A DNA stretch of 64,000 nucleotides, from assembly GCA_024663395.1 (NCBI GenBank), contig JANFAH010000047.1:186001-250000 (forward strand), written 5' to 3'. Both the position numbers and the translations under genes were made by a program. Every line of letters starts with the position of its first letter. Position 1 is the first letter of the stretch. This stretch comes from Pisolithus tinctorius. Its lineage: Eukaryota; Basidiomycota; Agaricomycetes; Boletales; Pisolithaceae. The notes below the pieces were generated by a model. The model was given only the letters and a program-made list of their open reading frames with translations. It was not told the origin of the DNA and did not search any database. Shown piece by piece: positions 23,637-35,890 of this stretch.

Positions 23637-26600
23637 TCAACCTAACATCTTCCTGAAATCGTCCTGACTCTTCGCTGCCTGATCGCCACTCGGAGTGGTC
23701 GATTGTCCTCCACCCCTGTTAGCTGCCACTGCCGCCGAACCCATCCCTGGCTTCCGAGCCCGTCCCAAACCTGCTCGAGGTCTTGAAACAGCTGTACGGG
23801 GTACAAACATCGCACCTCCGGTTTTGACAGGAGGTCCGGCCGGTGCAGTGCCAGAAGGCAGTTCTTCTGAAATATCCAGATTAACACCCTTGAATACTAT
23901 GGGTTCTGTTCTTAGCGTCAACTTTCCAGCTTCCTAAGGAAAAGCGTGAGCCTCTCTTTAATATCACAGCGGGGGCAGGGTAGGATGGAACATACCGCTG
24001 CATTCTCAAGTTCGACTATCGCCTCCCGTTCTTCCAACAGAATCTCTACTCGTTTCACAACTGCGAGTTTCTCAAGGACTTGCTGAAGAAGGCCTTCTTG
24101 AGCGTCGGGAGGTAGGTTACGAATACGAACAGACCGGTTCCGAGCTTCAGCGCGGCGACCAAGACCAGTGTCTGAGGACTCCCTGGAGATGCAAGGTAGG
24201 TATTGATGATGTTCAGCCTAAGACGGTGGGAGAAAAAAACGCTACAGAATTCCTACTGACCGATTTTTGGCCCGGACACGCGTGTCTGCGAGAGTGACGG
24301 CTATCCGCCGTTTCTTCAACTCGTAGTTATTCGCAGAAAGAGCGGAACGAGCGTCTGCCTGTGCAAAAGCGTAGTGTGATAATTCAGCGAAAAGTACTTG
24401 TTAGACGAGCTTAATTGTTTTCGGCTTACATCGTTCTGAAATTCGATGAAAGCAAACCCTTTCAGTTGGCCGTTCTTGTCTTCGGCAAGACGGATGTCTT
24501 TCACAGGCCCGTACTGGAGCAACATCAGCAGAGTGAGCTGACCAACAGTCACCCGCCAAATAATATAACCCGCACCCTTGAGAACAATCCCTGGAGGTCA
24601 TCCTTCGTCGTGAACTTGCTGAGCCCCGCGACGTAAACCTCCTTCTCGTTCGCGTCTGCGTCCGTCCGCCCCTTCTTCCGCTCGGGGTTGGACACATACA
24701 CATTGAGCGTCCTTTCTGGTTCGACTTCTCGGCCATGTAATTCTAATGCTCGCTCCGCCGATTCCTGTGGTGGTGCAAAGAAGTAAGATTTGGGTTTCCC
24801 CTGAGGGGACACAGAAAATATGTATGTATGTACGCACCGGCGATGTGTACTGCACGTAGCAGAACCGCCGCGTCGTTTTGAACTTTTTGCTTGGCCACCG
24901 TACATCGAATAGGGGACCATACTGTTCGCGTGTTTTAGGAACTAAGCAAGGACGTAGCACGATGAAAAGGAGAGTGGACAGACCTGACCGAAAAGGTCTC
25001 GTACAGAAGTATCGTCCCATTTCTCAGGAAAGTTCGTGGCGTATAGCGTCGAACGCCAAGCAAGGTGTACATTGACCTCTGTTCCGTCAATGCGTTTTTT
25101 ATCTTTAGTGAGTGCAGCAGGGACGCTATCCAGATATAGATTTCAATTGGGCAGTACTAAACAGGATTGGAAAATCTTACCCGCGTCGTGAATTCGACGG
25201 TGGCCACTAGAACCTGTGGCAGTTGTGTAATCTTCACTTCGCGAATCTCTCCGCACTGAGAAATGGTCATTAATATGCAATCCGCAGATTAGGGATGAGA
25301 GCACCCACGTCCTTAAATAGCGTTCTTAACTGTTCTTCGTTCGTTCCTGAAGGTAGGTCTGCAACGAACACAGTACAATTCTCTCGGTCTCTACCAGCAC
25401 GATTTTGAGACCATGTGAATGATCCACTGCTAAATTCACTTGCCTCTTCAACGGCGCAGGCGGTTTCTCTATTTGCAACAGTCAGACGTCCAGTGCAAGT
25501 ACGTATACGTGCAAACAATATACCTAGTTTCTGCCGTTTGCCGTCGGCAGTTGCGGCGGGTTCGTCATCGTCCGCTTTACGCTTCCCCAGAGCACCCGAA
25601 TTCATCTCGTCGACATCCATACCTTCTTCGTCGATACCATCCGCACCTGTGACCTTGCCAGTCTTCGGTACAGCGGCAGAGGTAGGAGCTGGAACGGTTT
25701 CCTGCTGCATAACGTATTGGGCTTGTGCTGTTTCGAAGGCTTTTTGAGCCTCCTGCAAAATCGTATGGCGCATCGTGAGTCGACGCAAGCGACCAAAACG
25801 GTCACATACCCTCATGCGCCTTGCCTCCACCTGCGTTCTTGCACGTTCGATACGTGCCAGTGACTCTTCCAGGGACGTCAAGGACCCGTGTGCATACTCG
25901 AAGTTGATCCACGCATCCCACAACGCTTCGGGATAATCTAGATTTTTGGTGCTGATGTCTTGAAAAGTCGAACGTGCAAGATCATGATGGTCTGTGCGTC
26001 TGAAGCCGCATAAATGTCTCAAGGTTATACAAATAAAACCGAGACGAAAATAGGGATGGAGGGCTCACATGAGAACATCCGTATATGCTACCCAGGATGC
26101 CCAACTCGATTTGTAGTGCTTCGCAGTGGCTGCCCAAAGTTGAACTGCTGCATCAGGCATATCAGCAAGGTTCAGGTACTACGATGGTCAGTAAAGATCG
26201 TGCGTAGGGGCTTATCCGAGGCGATTTATGTGCGCACCCACTCGGAGAGGAATTTCTCGAGTCTGAATCTCGGATCCCCCGTTTTGGAAGCTACGAAAAA
26301 AAGGTATATAGATTGCAATCCTGTCTTTCTCCCATTTTTTGTCAACACCCACCTCCTCTTACCATCGCCAGTCCGTCCACCACGACCTTGACAAGGTCAG
26401 CAAGCGATTCTTCGCTAGCACGCCCTGCGTCAATAGCATGCTTCTCCGCACTTGCTCGGGCAAGGACGAGTGGAATGATCTGTTCCGGGTCACGATCTGG
26501 ACTGCTTTTACCAAGTTTTGTGAAAAGATTGGTAGATAGAGCTCGGCTATATGCGTCTAGGTGGATTGTGAAAAACCGCAATAGCAAGAGCAGAACCTGT

Positions 26601-28072
26601 GGCTTACCCGAAATCGACTCTGTCTCCTCCATCGATTCGTTCTCGGAAAGAAAACCCTTTTCCTGTTGTGAGAGGATGATCAATGTTTAGCTACCACGTA
26701 GAACCATAACATACCAAATGACGAATATATCTCGCCCAAGCTTCACCTGATCCAGGCACGCTCCTTGTTGCGCGACGTAACAGAGTTGTCATCTCGCTGT
26801 CCTTGACTCCTTGTGTCCTCTTCCGAGACGTCACTTGAGTCGCCGAGTCATCGCGGGGGAACATACTCACCGAAAAATCTAGGTACCCTATCCAAAACGA
26901 ACGCAAGGCCTCTTCCGCTCCAACCTCTCCAGCAAACCGACGCTTGGCCGCCTCTGCAACGGCACGTTCGTATACACCCGTCAACACGAACACATCAGGG
27001 TTCTTCCCTCGTCGTTCAGAAGCGATATATTGCGCATATGCATCCAGCGAAGTCTACCAAATAATTGACAAACAAGCTCGACATCTAATGATTGATAACG
27101 TACAAGTCCGAGCTCAGTGCCTTCACGGCGTTCATATGCTTTTGCCGCACGGGAACGCACTTTGGATGCAGCGACGAGAAGTCCTTCGTACTCGTTGGCA
27201 GGCATATATTTTGTCGTAAACGATGAATACGATTGAAAAGTGTCTTCGTGTCCTATATGCAAACCCAGTTCGCAACCTCAAAAATGGACACATGCCTGTT
27301 GGAACACAAACCTGAGTGTGGCTGATGCAGTCGCTCGAGAATGAGATTCTGAACAGAGCCAACAAGAGGTGCCCTGTATGGAAAAGGGATAAAAACGGGG
27401 GTAACTGAAAGACTGCTGTCAAACGCGCCTGTCCTCTACTGGAGTATTGTCAAGCATGTCGAGTTCCCAGTCCCTTTGTAACTGCCAAAGCTGCTGACTC
27501 TATGGGGGATAAGACACATTGCAAGGAGAAAAAATGAGATGCTCACTTGAGTCAAGTGTCCGGCACCCTTGGCTACTACCTCGTCGATGGCGTCTCGTGC
27601 CCATTCGGATGTGAATACCTCCTGTAACTCTTCCGGTGAATCGACGGTGGTCCCATTGAAATGCTCGTGAACGTTAATCAAGAATTCCACATGCTTGCGT
27701 AACAAAGGGATTGCTGTGATGCCGCAACGATAAGTGGGTAATACCTTGAGGGGAATGACAATGGCACAGACATAAGTAGTCACTCTCTGCACGTTCATAC
27801 AATTCCAAGATTTCGGTGATTTTAGCGCCGTCCTCCATGACCAGTGAAGCTACTTTGTCGTCGATGATAGGTATCCAAACCTCGTCTCCCATTGCCACAT
27901 AGTTGGTGGCCATCTCTCGTGCCTCCAGAACCTGCGAGTCCATGCCCGACAGGGACATGGCCAGAGAGATGTGCTGCGCGTGGAGAGCGACATCGTAGGG
28001 ATTGGCGGAGAGCTGAGTCAGCAAGTCAGCCAGTCTCTCCAGCTTTTGTGTCTCCTCGTCGACCCCGTCCAT
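23637..28072 (-). CDS. SART3/Prp24-type U6 snRNP recycling factor (HAT repeats, RRMs, LSm-interaction tail)
   Basis: The gene reads right to left through many short introns. Start: ATG at 28072 (MDGVDEETQKLERLADLLTQ). N-terminal half: HAT-type helical repeats with Trp/Tyr-rich pairs (WIPIIDDKVASL, YPEALWDAWINFEYAHGSL, RSFWIGYLDFSVSMFP). Then a Lys/Arg patch (GKRKADDDEPAATADGKRQK, likely a nuclear signal). RRMs: CTVFVADLPSGTNEEQLRTL (about 25380), TLYATNFPEKWDD (about 25030), EVYVAGLSKFTTKDDLQGLF (about 24620) and a weaker SVRIRNLPPDAQEGLLQQ (about 24130). Extreme C-terminus SQDDFRKMLG matches the LSm-binding motif of this family. Known: these proteins anneal U6 with U4 snRNA during spliceosome recycling in the nucleus. 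Single-copy, no stops or frameshifts seen; exact exon borders were assigned by eye. Confidence 0.9.
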
Positions 28073-28194
28073 CGTGCAAGCCTGAGGAGGTCACCGACGC
28101 CAGCGGAAGCGCGTCACCACATTCGGGGTCCACATACTTACGCGGGACAAAGACCCCGATCACCACATATATTTGGTTGATCAACGTGAACACT

Positions 28195-28330
28195 GAACTT
28201 AGTACTCAGTGCTGGGGTATAGTATTGATCAGTGAAATTACCTTGTCGTCGATGATAGGTATCCATGAAACCTCGTTTCCCGTTGCCACATATTGTGCGA
28301 GACGAGTCGGCGGATGTCACAGAACTCAGG
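28195..28330 (-). pseudogene. Partial duplicate of SART3-like exon 1
   Basis: On the minus strand this reads a degenerate WIPIIDDKV-type segment (MDTYHRRQGN in another frame). The bases TTGTCGTCGATGATAGGTATCCA near 28244 repeat exon 1 at about 27855-27880, including the following 'CCTCGT.TCCC.TTGCCACATA'. A nearby phrase ACAAAGACCCCGATCACC also occurs twice (about 28146 and 28366). This is a small local duplication upstream of the intact gene. Confidence 0.6.
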
Positions 28331-28578
28331 CCTTCAGAGTCTGCATGCGCCGGAACACGGAACAAAGACCCCGATCACCTCACGGCTGTAGATCGCCAGA
28401 AACTTTGCGTGTCTTTCGCGTTCACCACGGATTACTTATGTACTCGGACAGCTCTGGCACTGGGCTTGCTCGGGGCATATTGGTTCCCTCCTCGCCACGT
28501 GTCAAGTCAACGGTGAATATATACATGACATGACATGATAAGTTTCCAGCTTTCCCCCCCGTTCACGAAGACCCACGG

Positions 28579-31189
28579 ATGGCTGAGATAGTCTCTTCCG
28601 CCGAAGATCTTCCGCTCATCCCAGATAACTTGACAGTCCCGCAATTCATTCTAGATTACCACCATCCCTGCCGCCCTCTTCGCAGGCACGATATCCCATG
28701 GTTCATTGACGGGCAAACAGGGAACAAAGTTGGGCTGGAAGAGGTATGGCAGTTGTCTCGGTGATTATGAGCAACTCGTTGCCAACTCTATGTAGCTTCG
28801 TGCTCGCACCTATGGTCTCGCAAACGGGCTCAAAATTAAGTACGCTATAAGTGAGTTCTTCTGAGCGCTTCCTTATCTATCATAGGCGTCTGACTACTCC
28901 CTCGCAGAGGAGGATGACCTCGGTATGCCTTATCTCTCCGGTTTTTGTCACTGTCACAGCAACTGCCTTTCAGTTCTCATACACAGTCCAAACCACATTG
29001 GTTCGCCGTCTCGTTATCGCCTGTTCCATGATTGGTTCACTTCCTCTCAGATTATCCCGTCGCCATGTGGGCAGTTCACAGGTTAGGGGGGATTATTTCG
29101 TCAGTGCACAGACTCTACTTGCGTGTACCCCTCACCAAAAGCGATGCAGTGGGGCCAATGCATCTTTCACCACAGACGAGCTTGTATACCATGTGAATAT
29201 GGTCAAACCCACGATACTCATATCGCACCCTGACTGCGTGCACATTGCCTACTTGGCAGCAAGAGCGACAGGCATCGACGCCAATCGTATTCTTGTGTTT
29301 GATGACCGTGGATCTTGCACTCCTGGCGTGACCACTGTCCAGAGTCTAATCACCCTTGGTTTAGCTAGTCCTCCAGGTTTCACCGAGAGAAGGTTGAACC
29401 CTGGCGGAGGGAAGACGAAAGTTGCTTTTGTGAATCTTTCCAGTGGCACCACTGGAAAACCTAAGGTAGGCATAGGTTAGGTAATCAATCACTGCGGAAA
29501 TTTTCACTGGCAGGGGTCAAGGCTATCGCAATATCGCACTACACGCCAATCGCCACCTCGGTTCAAGTAGCTTTTCATCTCAGGGTTAATGACGACAAAG
29601 TACCATGGGAAGAACGAAGGTTCAGACCTGGAGACGTAGCGTCTGCTGGTAGGTTCCTTTGTGACCGTAGATGGTGGAGACTGACGTCCAACTAACTAGT
29701 CCTCCCAATTTACCGTGAGTATATTAGCTGAGACTAATCGCTTCCGAAATAACACAGTTATAGATATCTTTGGATTGGCTTACAATGTAGAGTTTCATTT
29801 ATCACGAATGGCTGTTAGATAGGCTGATTTTGTACAGCTCCATTTCATGCTTTTCTGCGGGGTAAGTTACTGGTGACGCTTGTGATGGGTATCCATTTTG
29901 GTGATACAGGAAGCAGATGACGCTAGTCTTGATCAACAAATTCAACCTTGTTAACCTTCTTCGAACCATTGAAAAGTTCCGCATCACACATCTACCGTGA
30001 GATTTCTTTTTCCGACGTCGTACCAACGTAACATCCATTTTAGGCTCGTGCCTCCTCAGATCGTCCTCATCTGCAAGGCGAGTCCCTTCTCGTTCTCCAG
30101 TCTCAGCTTCTCACCGCCTGTCACAGTACCCTAAGGTCCGGGAGTATGACCTGAGCTCCGTTCGGTTCATCAAAACAGGGGCTGCTCCGCTCGCCAGTGA
30201 GACAATGAACCAAGTTGCACCACTGTTCCCAGGTGCACACATTGAGCAGGGTTATGGTAAGTACTTATAAAATTGAATAACTCGCCCGTCATGAATATGA
30301 TCGCCTATTTGAATAGGCACAACTGAAGCATCAACAATTGCGCTCTGTCCTTTGGAGACAAAGACCGACTTGAGTGGCAGCTCTGGTGTGCTTTTGCCCG
30401 GTATTTCGGCCAGGGTTGAGAGACCCGATGGCTCTCTAGCTGACTGGGGTGAGTTGGGCGAGTTGGTGATCAAGTCGCCAGCACTGGCTTTGGGGTATAC
30501 CAACGATTCCGAGGCGTGCGTGCCTTTGACCCGCAAACCTTCTGCAGTAGTAACTGATCCTTCCTTATAGGCACAAAGAGACATTTTCAGACGGGTGAGT
30601 ATGCCTCAGATGTGGATTGCAAGTTTAGACGGTATGCCGGCAGCTGGTACAGGACCGGAGACGAGGTTAGACTACTCAAGACGGGCCATCTCTTCGTCGT
30701 CGATCGTCTGAAGGTGTGCAAAAGTTTAGGTAACCCTAACCGGGAAGTCTGACAATATTACAGGAAATACTGAAGGTCAAAGGCTTTCAAGTCTCTCCCG
30801 CGGAATTGGAAGGCTGTATACTCGAACATCCAGATACCATGGACACTTGTGTTGTAGGTGTTCCGGATGAGTATAGCGGCGAGCTTCCCATGGCATTTGT
30901 CGTCTTGAACCCCCAGACTGCCGTGCGGGTCCGAGAAGATCCGCGCGTTGCGGCGGAAGTAAAGCAATCCATCATTCAGGTATGTGAAAGTATTGGGCGA
31001 TACCCTGATAGGTGCTTGCACCGGGAAATTGATGAGTGTGACTTGCAGTACGTAGCAAGTAAGAAGGCAGCTCACAAGAGACTCGCTGGGGGCATCGAGT
31101 TCATTGATGCTATTCCGAAGGCACCGACGGGGAAGCTACTTAGACGGGTCTTGCGTGATAGGGCAAGGAAGGAGCGAGCGAAATTATGA
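28579..31189 (+). CDS. 4-coumarate-CoA-ligase-like acyl-CoA synthetase with C-terminal AKL (peroxisomal)
   Basis: AMP-forming acyl-CoA ligase: activates a carboxylic acid with ATP, then loads it on CoA. Exons that I can phase: 28579-28743, 28796-28850, 28908-28922 (15 nt), 28974-29000 (27 nt), 29051-29099, 29150-29465 and 29522-29648, then several more to the stop at 31189. Spliced, they read [20 protein letters not shown] and [16 protein letters not shown], the usual family order. ATP/AMP motif SSGTTGKPK is at about 29439-29465; [13 protein letters not shown] follows near 30254 and 30318; SWYRTGDE near 30640; the C-terminal lysine motif [13 protein letters not shown] at about 31108-31148. 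The last three residues AKL fit a PTS1 signal. Substrate not determinable; the family includes 4CL-like, long-chain and luciferase-like enzymes. No inactivating change seen. Confidence 0.88.
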
Positions 31190-31860
31190 GGGATACCTTA
31201 CGGAAGTCGTTTACGCATTCGCATCTAGGAACTACATAATGAATATGCACACTTCTATCTGTGTGAGTTGCGTGTTACTTGAAAAGGGCAGTGTTGGCAC
31301 GAGCGTCAGTATTACCTCCGTAAAGGGTGCTCTCGACAGTTTCCCTTGTTGACGGCACTTCTGAGGTGCAATTTGGTAAGAACCGTTCAACGGCCCTCCC
31401 TGCTTTGTCTCGCCGAGGCCTCCAGTGCTGTCCAGGACACAAAAACGATGCTCGGAACTCGCCCACGGCCGTAGTCTCAATTCCTATTGTCACTGCCTGT
31501 CCAATGGCAGACACAGCACCGCAAATCGCTGGAGCGCCCGGAAACTTCTTTTGTCCCGTCTCAAGGCTTCGGCTCCCAGATAGCTCTTCAAGCGGTCACA
31601 CATCCCGATATGCAGTCATCACAGTCCCTGTGGCACGGGAGCTGTCTAGTTTGAGCCATAAATGAGGTTTCCACCGCGATTGCGATGTCAACGAGGCCCA
31701 CACGGGCCCCATCTACGGGCATGCCCTCCACTCTCAGGCGATCTCGTCGCCGCGAGCTGACACTTACCCGCTCGTCCACGAATGCCATCCGAGACAAGGT
31801 CTATCCTGAGCAGTGAGTTTTGAGCTTGTCTCTCGATGACTATAGGGTTGGACTGATGAT
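31190..31860. other. Region without a confident gene
   Basis: Open frames exist on both strands (for example minus 31588-31797), but none shows a recognisable domain. Their overlap on opposite strands suggests composition rather than coding. It probably holds the ligase terminator and the F-box gene promoter. Confidence 0.4.
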
Positions 31861-33174
31861 ATGTCAACTTTCAGTCGTCCTTGCATCGATCATGGCAGAT
31901 CACGTCTTACAGATCGCACTAATGTACGCTCTTATGCCCCGTCGGTCACGATACCACAGGGTGTGAGCTCCTCAGCGTTGGACTCACGTCCATCTATGAC
32001 TTCCTCTCTCTATCGCAGCCCATATCCTACCATGCCTGTTCATCCCGTTCACAGATTGCCTCCTGAATTGCTCGTGCACGTTTTCATGCTGGGTTCATTT
32101 GACGATGTAATGTTCCCCGTCCTCGTGTCTCATGTCTGCCACTCGTGGAGGACTGTCGCGCTCCACGCACAAACACTCTGGAGACGTATCACGCTCACTC
32201 GACGCTCCGATTTGGCCATGTGGCAAGAACGTCTTCGGCGCGCTCGATCGTGCACGCTAGATATTGTAATCACTTCTTCACCTCTCCGTTCCACTGTATC
32301 GCTCGACATCGATACTGTGGCACTTCAGATGCACATGCTCGTACCTCACCTCGCACATACGCGATCGATCGATATATCATTCGACGGGTGTATGCCTTAT
32401 TTGTGGAATACCGCTCTTGGACCGCTGTGCCCTCGGAGTCCAGCCATCTGGGACCCCGAACTGCCCCCGGCATCTCGTGATGCAAATTCTAGAGGGGCGG
32501 TTACCATATCCATTCCTCGACTAGAATCACTCAGTCTCCGATACCCCGGAAATGACGATACGAAGGAGTTTACCCTTTTTGGCGGGTTCTCTCCGAGACT
32601 CACCAAGTTGACGGTTCAGGGTGTACGATTGACGTGGCTCTCTGGGTTGTTTGGTAACCTCCGGTATTTGGATTACACTCATCACGGGTTCACCTCTGGG
32701 AAGAAGGCAGTCAACGAGCTGCTGTCAATGCTTCAAGTGTCCAGTCAGCTTCGGGAATTAAAGCTTTCTTTCGCAGCTAAGGTGACGATGATAGAAAGAG
32801 AAGTACTGTATATTGGAGGGGGGTCACCAATCGGCGATGGAGATGTTGTGACTTTGTCCCATCTCGAGTCTTTTACGCTCGGCATCGAGGGCCCAAGTGC
32901 ACAAGTGCCGACTGAACTCACCTCTGTTGCTTCTCACTTATCGCTTCCAAAGCTGAAGAAGCTTTATTTGTATGATGGATCAGATCATGCGGATCGTATT
33001 TCCCACCATCGTAGTTGCCGCAATACAGTACCGTATTTCGATGTCTTTTCTGGACAAGTATGCTGGATGCCTTTGACGGATATGGTTGTCGAGGGGAGGT
33101 GGGCGGATGTACCCCTAATCTTTGGGCTTGGAAGATCACCTTACTTTTGCGAGGACCCTCGTGGTGTAAAATAA
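31861..33174 (+). CDS. F-box protein
   Basis: 437 codons, no intron needed. An N-terminal Ser/Arg-rich leader is followed by an F-box at residues ~63-110 (VHRLPPELLVHVFMLGSFDD ... VCHSWRTVALHAQTLWRRI), the SKP1-binding module of SCF ubiquitin ligases. The rest has scattered leucine-rich strands (LESLSLRYPG, SPRLTKLTVQGVRLTWL, LRELKLSF, LPKLKKLYLYDG) like the degenerate repeats of basidiomycete F-box proteins. A start at M46 is possible. Basidiomycetes carry large F-box families, so a specific substrate cannot be inferred. The C-terminus looks shorter than many relatives. Confidence 0.85.
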   Translation: MSTFSRPCIDHGRSRLTDRTNVRSYAPSVTIPQGVSSSALDSRPSMTSSLYRSPYPTMPVHPVHRLPPELLVHVFMLGSFDDVMFPVLVSHVCHSWRTVALHAQTLWRRITLTRRSDLAMWQERLRRARSCTLDIVITSSPLRSTVSLDIDTVALQMHMLVPHLAHTRSIDISFDGCMPYLWNTALGPLCPRSPAIWDPELPPASRDANSRGAVTISIPRLESLSLRYPGNDDTKEFTLFGGFSPRLTKLTVQGVRLTWLSGLFGNLRYLDYTHHGFTSGKKAVNELLSMLQVSSQLRELKLSFAAKVTMIEREVLYIGGGSPIGDGDVVTLSHLESFTLGIEGPSAQVPTELTSVASHLSLPKLKKLYLYDGSDHADRISHHRSCRNTVPYFDVFSGQVCWMPLTDMVVEGRWADVPLIFGLGRSPYFCEDPRGVK

Positions 33175-33179
33175 CTCGA

Positions 33180-33790
33180 CGGTGTAGACGCTGAGAGGAC
33201 ACGCTCAGTGTTGTAGACACAACGACTAGTTCAATTCTACCTGAGAGGACATGCTGCGAAGATGAGTACGCAGACGAGTCCTCAGGGGCTACGGTACTTA
33301 CCTCAGTGTTGTAGACACAACGACTGAGGTGTAAAGTAGCACAAACAAACTTATAAGTACAGACGTGCGTGGCCACGTGACCGTTGACGCCAACACGCCC
33401 CCTCAATGGGACACGTGTAGATGGAAAAAGGAAAAACAGCAAACACAAACAGATGCAGAGCAAACCGAGACCTGCGCATATGACTTCCGAGACCTATGCG
33501 TAAGAGTTCCTTCCACATGTAAGGAGAAGAAAAGAAAAGAGAAAAAACAGAGTGAGCATTGAAAAAACCTGATTGAAAAACCTGATGTGATGCCCCCTCA
33601 ATGGGACATGAGTGAAAGGCCAGTGATGTGGTGAGAGAAGGAGGGATGCAGTAAAGCCTTGGTCAGGACATCAGCAGTGTTGTGGGAAGATGCAAGTCAC
33701 TCAAGGAGGAAAGTCCTGGCCTCAACATGGGTGCAGTATGGCGTAAAATCTGCACATTTATTTTTCATGGTCACATTGCCACATCACTGC
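33180..33790 (-). mobile_element. Copia-type relic: RNase H tail, purine tract, LTR-like end
   Basis: Minus strand 33778 to about 33590 reads HVEARTFLLE, one stop, then HNTADVLTKAL and HITGLSLM, the standard end of Ty1/copia pol. Purine tracts (ATTGAGGGGGC, read on minus) follow at about 33594-33604 and again at 33397-33407, the latter directly before TGTTGGCG, a copia-like LTR start. The motif CTCAGTGTTGTAGACACAACGACT occurs twice (33204 and 33302) and is close to palindromic. I could not define the other LTR end or a target duplication. Confidence 0.65.
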
Positions 33791-34218
33791 ATCTGTTCGG
33801 CTGTGATACCTATATGCTGTGGCCTCACCACTGCATCCAATCAGCCACATCACCCATACGTTGCAGCCTCACTGCCTCACTGCCTTGCTGCTGCACCCAT
33901 TCAGCCATGTCCATTACTTTTAACCCCACCACCATGTAATTGTATTATTGTATATAGTACATAGATGATGTTGCTCATTGTAAACTCAGTGCAGCCACAG
34001 AATAAATTTAATTGGAGAACATATTTCATTTCTTCTGGTGTACTTGTTGATCTCACTCATCATCGCCATACAGTGAAGGAGGGGGAGAGTGTAGATATAA
34101 TATGAGAGGAACAACATCAGATCTACTAAAAACAGAGGGAGTGTGAGAAACTAAAGGTCCTCCGCCAAATGAATGAATGAGCTGTGAAAGAAAAAAATGG
34201 GGAGGGACATATTAATAC

Positions 34219-35890
34219 CTGGAATTCCCTCCATGCAGACAGCTCCTCAATGATTTCAGTCATCTCACCCTCTAGGATTTCCCCCAGCAGCATCTCCTTC
34301 AGCACCAATCCCTCCCTGTCCTTGTGAAATATAAGACCAGCTTCTACTTCCGCTTCATGCATCTGGTTGTGCTTCTGTTCTTCAATGTCAGCTGCACGTA
34401 GATAGTCTTCAAGCATGTGGAAAGCAGGTTGTGAAAGGAAGATCTGTAAGAGGCAGAGATGATTTTTGTGGATAAATCTTTGACACCAGCAGGTGTGGGT
34501 GCAGGTGCAGAGGAAGCCAGGGAAGTGGATAATGTAGAGTAAGATGGAGATGCCTCTTGTCAAAGTTGGACAACACCCCTGGCTCCTTCTTAGGGTGGAG
34601 TTGGAGCAGGTTGGGCTGTGGAGTACAGCAGTCAAAGTCCGAAGCAAATCCGACCACTGGGTGATGAGATATTTGATGAACAGTGAGCAGAGGGGTATGA
34701 AGGAAAGTCTCAGAGGCTGAGGTCAGAGTTGGAGCTGGAGATCAGAGGTTGGAGGTCGGATGAGAGGGCATTGGGTTCAGCTAGTGTGCTGCCCCCTTGC
34801 ATGAGCTCAGCCCTCATATTTCAGAGGTGGAGCAGACTCAGAGGAAGTGGAGATGAAACTCTGGAGGGGACTGAGAGGGAGTTGAAGGTGGGGACTTTAT
34901 TTGATATTCATACTGATTACATTGGAGTACTATGTGGCCTTATATATGATGTAGGTCAAGGGTGGTGCAGTACAGAATGTAAACCAATAAGTGTATAGTG
35001 GGTTAGAGTCCTTCTGACACAAGGGATAGAGGGTAGGGACGACAGGGACCTTAACTGAGACAAGGAAACTACTACAACGAGGAAGAGAGGGTAAATACCA
35101 AAGGAGTGGAAGAATGGAGAAAACCGACACGAGGGCGGAACCCTATCTAGAATGCAGGGCTGCAAGTCCGACAGCCCATGTGACCAACCTTAGGGCAGAG
35201 TTGAGTGGAGTTGGTCAGAACATGGACAGGGGACCTCGGAGAGGTGTGGAGATGTGTCAGGAGGGTTGGAGGAGCATGGGAACACATTGGAGGAGGGCAG
35301 AGAAGCATGGGAACATGTCAGAAGAGGGTGGAGAAGCATGGGAACATGTCGGAGGAGGGTGGAGTAGGTGTTAGGGGCTTACACTGGTGTCATGGCCATG
35401 ACACCTCTGGGGTATTGGGAGTGGTGAAATATGAGGTGGGGATGGGGGTGCAGAGGAAGCCAGAGAAGTGGATAGTGTAGAGTAAGACAGAGATGCCTCT
35501 GGGGTATCGGGAGTGGTGAAATATTGGGCTGTATCTTGGTCATTGGATCCCTGTATCTCTGACAAAATTCATCTGGAGTCATACTGACCTCAAACATGCA
35601 TGCATTCCTCTTCACAACCTCAACCAACCCTGAGCTGCATACCTGACCCTTGACTGACCATCCTTCCAGCTGGTTTGGGAGTTGGGAGTCGTTCAGGTTG
35701 ATACAGAACATGAACCAATTGTGTGTGTCTCCCAATGTATCAAAGAGTGTATCAAGGGTGGTGCGGAATTTTCCTGTGATACATGGAGTACCTGTGTTCT
35801 GGGAAGTAGTGACATCCTCATCCTCATGTTGTTCTTTGATGATGGGGGGAGTGGTGCCAGTGGCAGCATTTATTTCTGTGCTTTAAGTGC
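34219..35890 (-). pseudogene. Fragment of a myosin-motor (class V-type) chitin synthase gene
   Basis: Minus strand 35890-35540 reads the end of a fungal chitin synthase myosin-like motor: FRTTLDTLFDTLGDTHNWFM, FCINLNDSQLPNQLEG and FEVSMTPDEFCQRYRD. After a ~95-bp duplicated, intron-like segment that has received a solo LTR, an exon with clean AG and GT borders (34443-34219) reads IFLSQPAFHMLEDYLRA and EEQKHNQMHEAEVEAGL, the next part of the same motor-to-linker region. The catalytic chitin synthase domain is absent. Known: full-length proteins make cell-wall chitin at the plasma membrane. Here only a segment survives, flanked by transposon debris. It is a relic or a captured piece, not a working gene. 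Confidence 0.75.
34558..35403 (-). mobile_element. Solo LTR of the E3 Ty3/gypsy family (846 bp)
   Basis: Closely matches both E3 LTRs (TGTCAAAGTTGGACAACACC...GGCCATGACA). Perfect 5-bp duplication CCTCT at 34553-34557 and 35404-35408. It is ~31-34 bp longer than the E3 LTRs because a 'GGAGAAGCATGGGAACATGTC'-like unit (about 35270-35365) is present once more. Confidence 0.93.

Noticed and set aside
31327..31797. Possible small gene between the ligase and F-box genes
   Set aside because: Frames overlap on both strands, no known domain, no splice structure supporting either.
33180..33330. Repeated near-palindrome as a replication origin or operator
   Set aside because: It adjoins a copia purine tract and pol tail, so LTR debris is the simpler reading.
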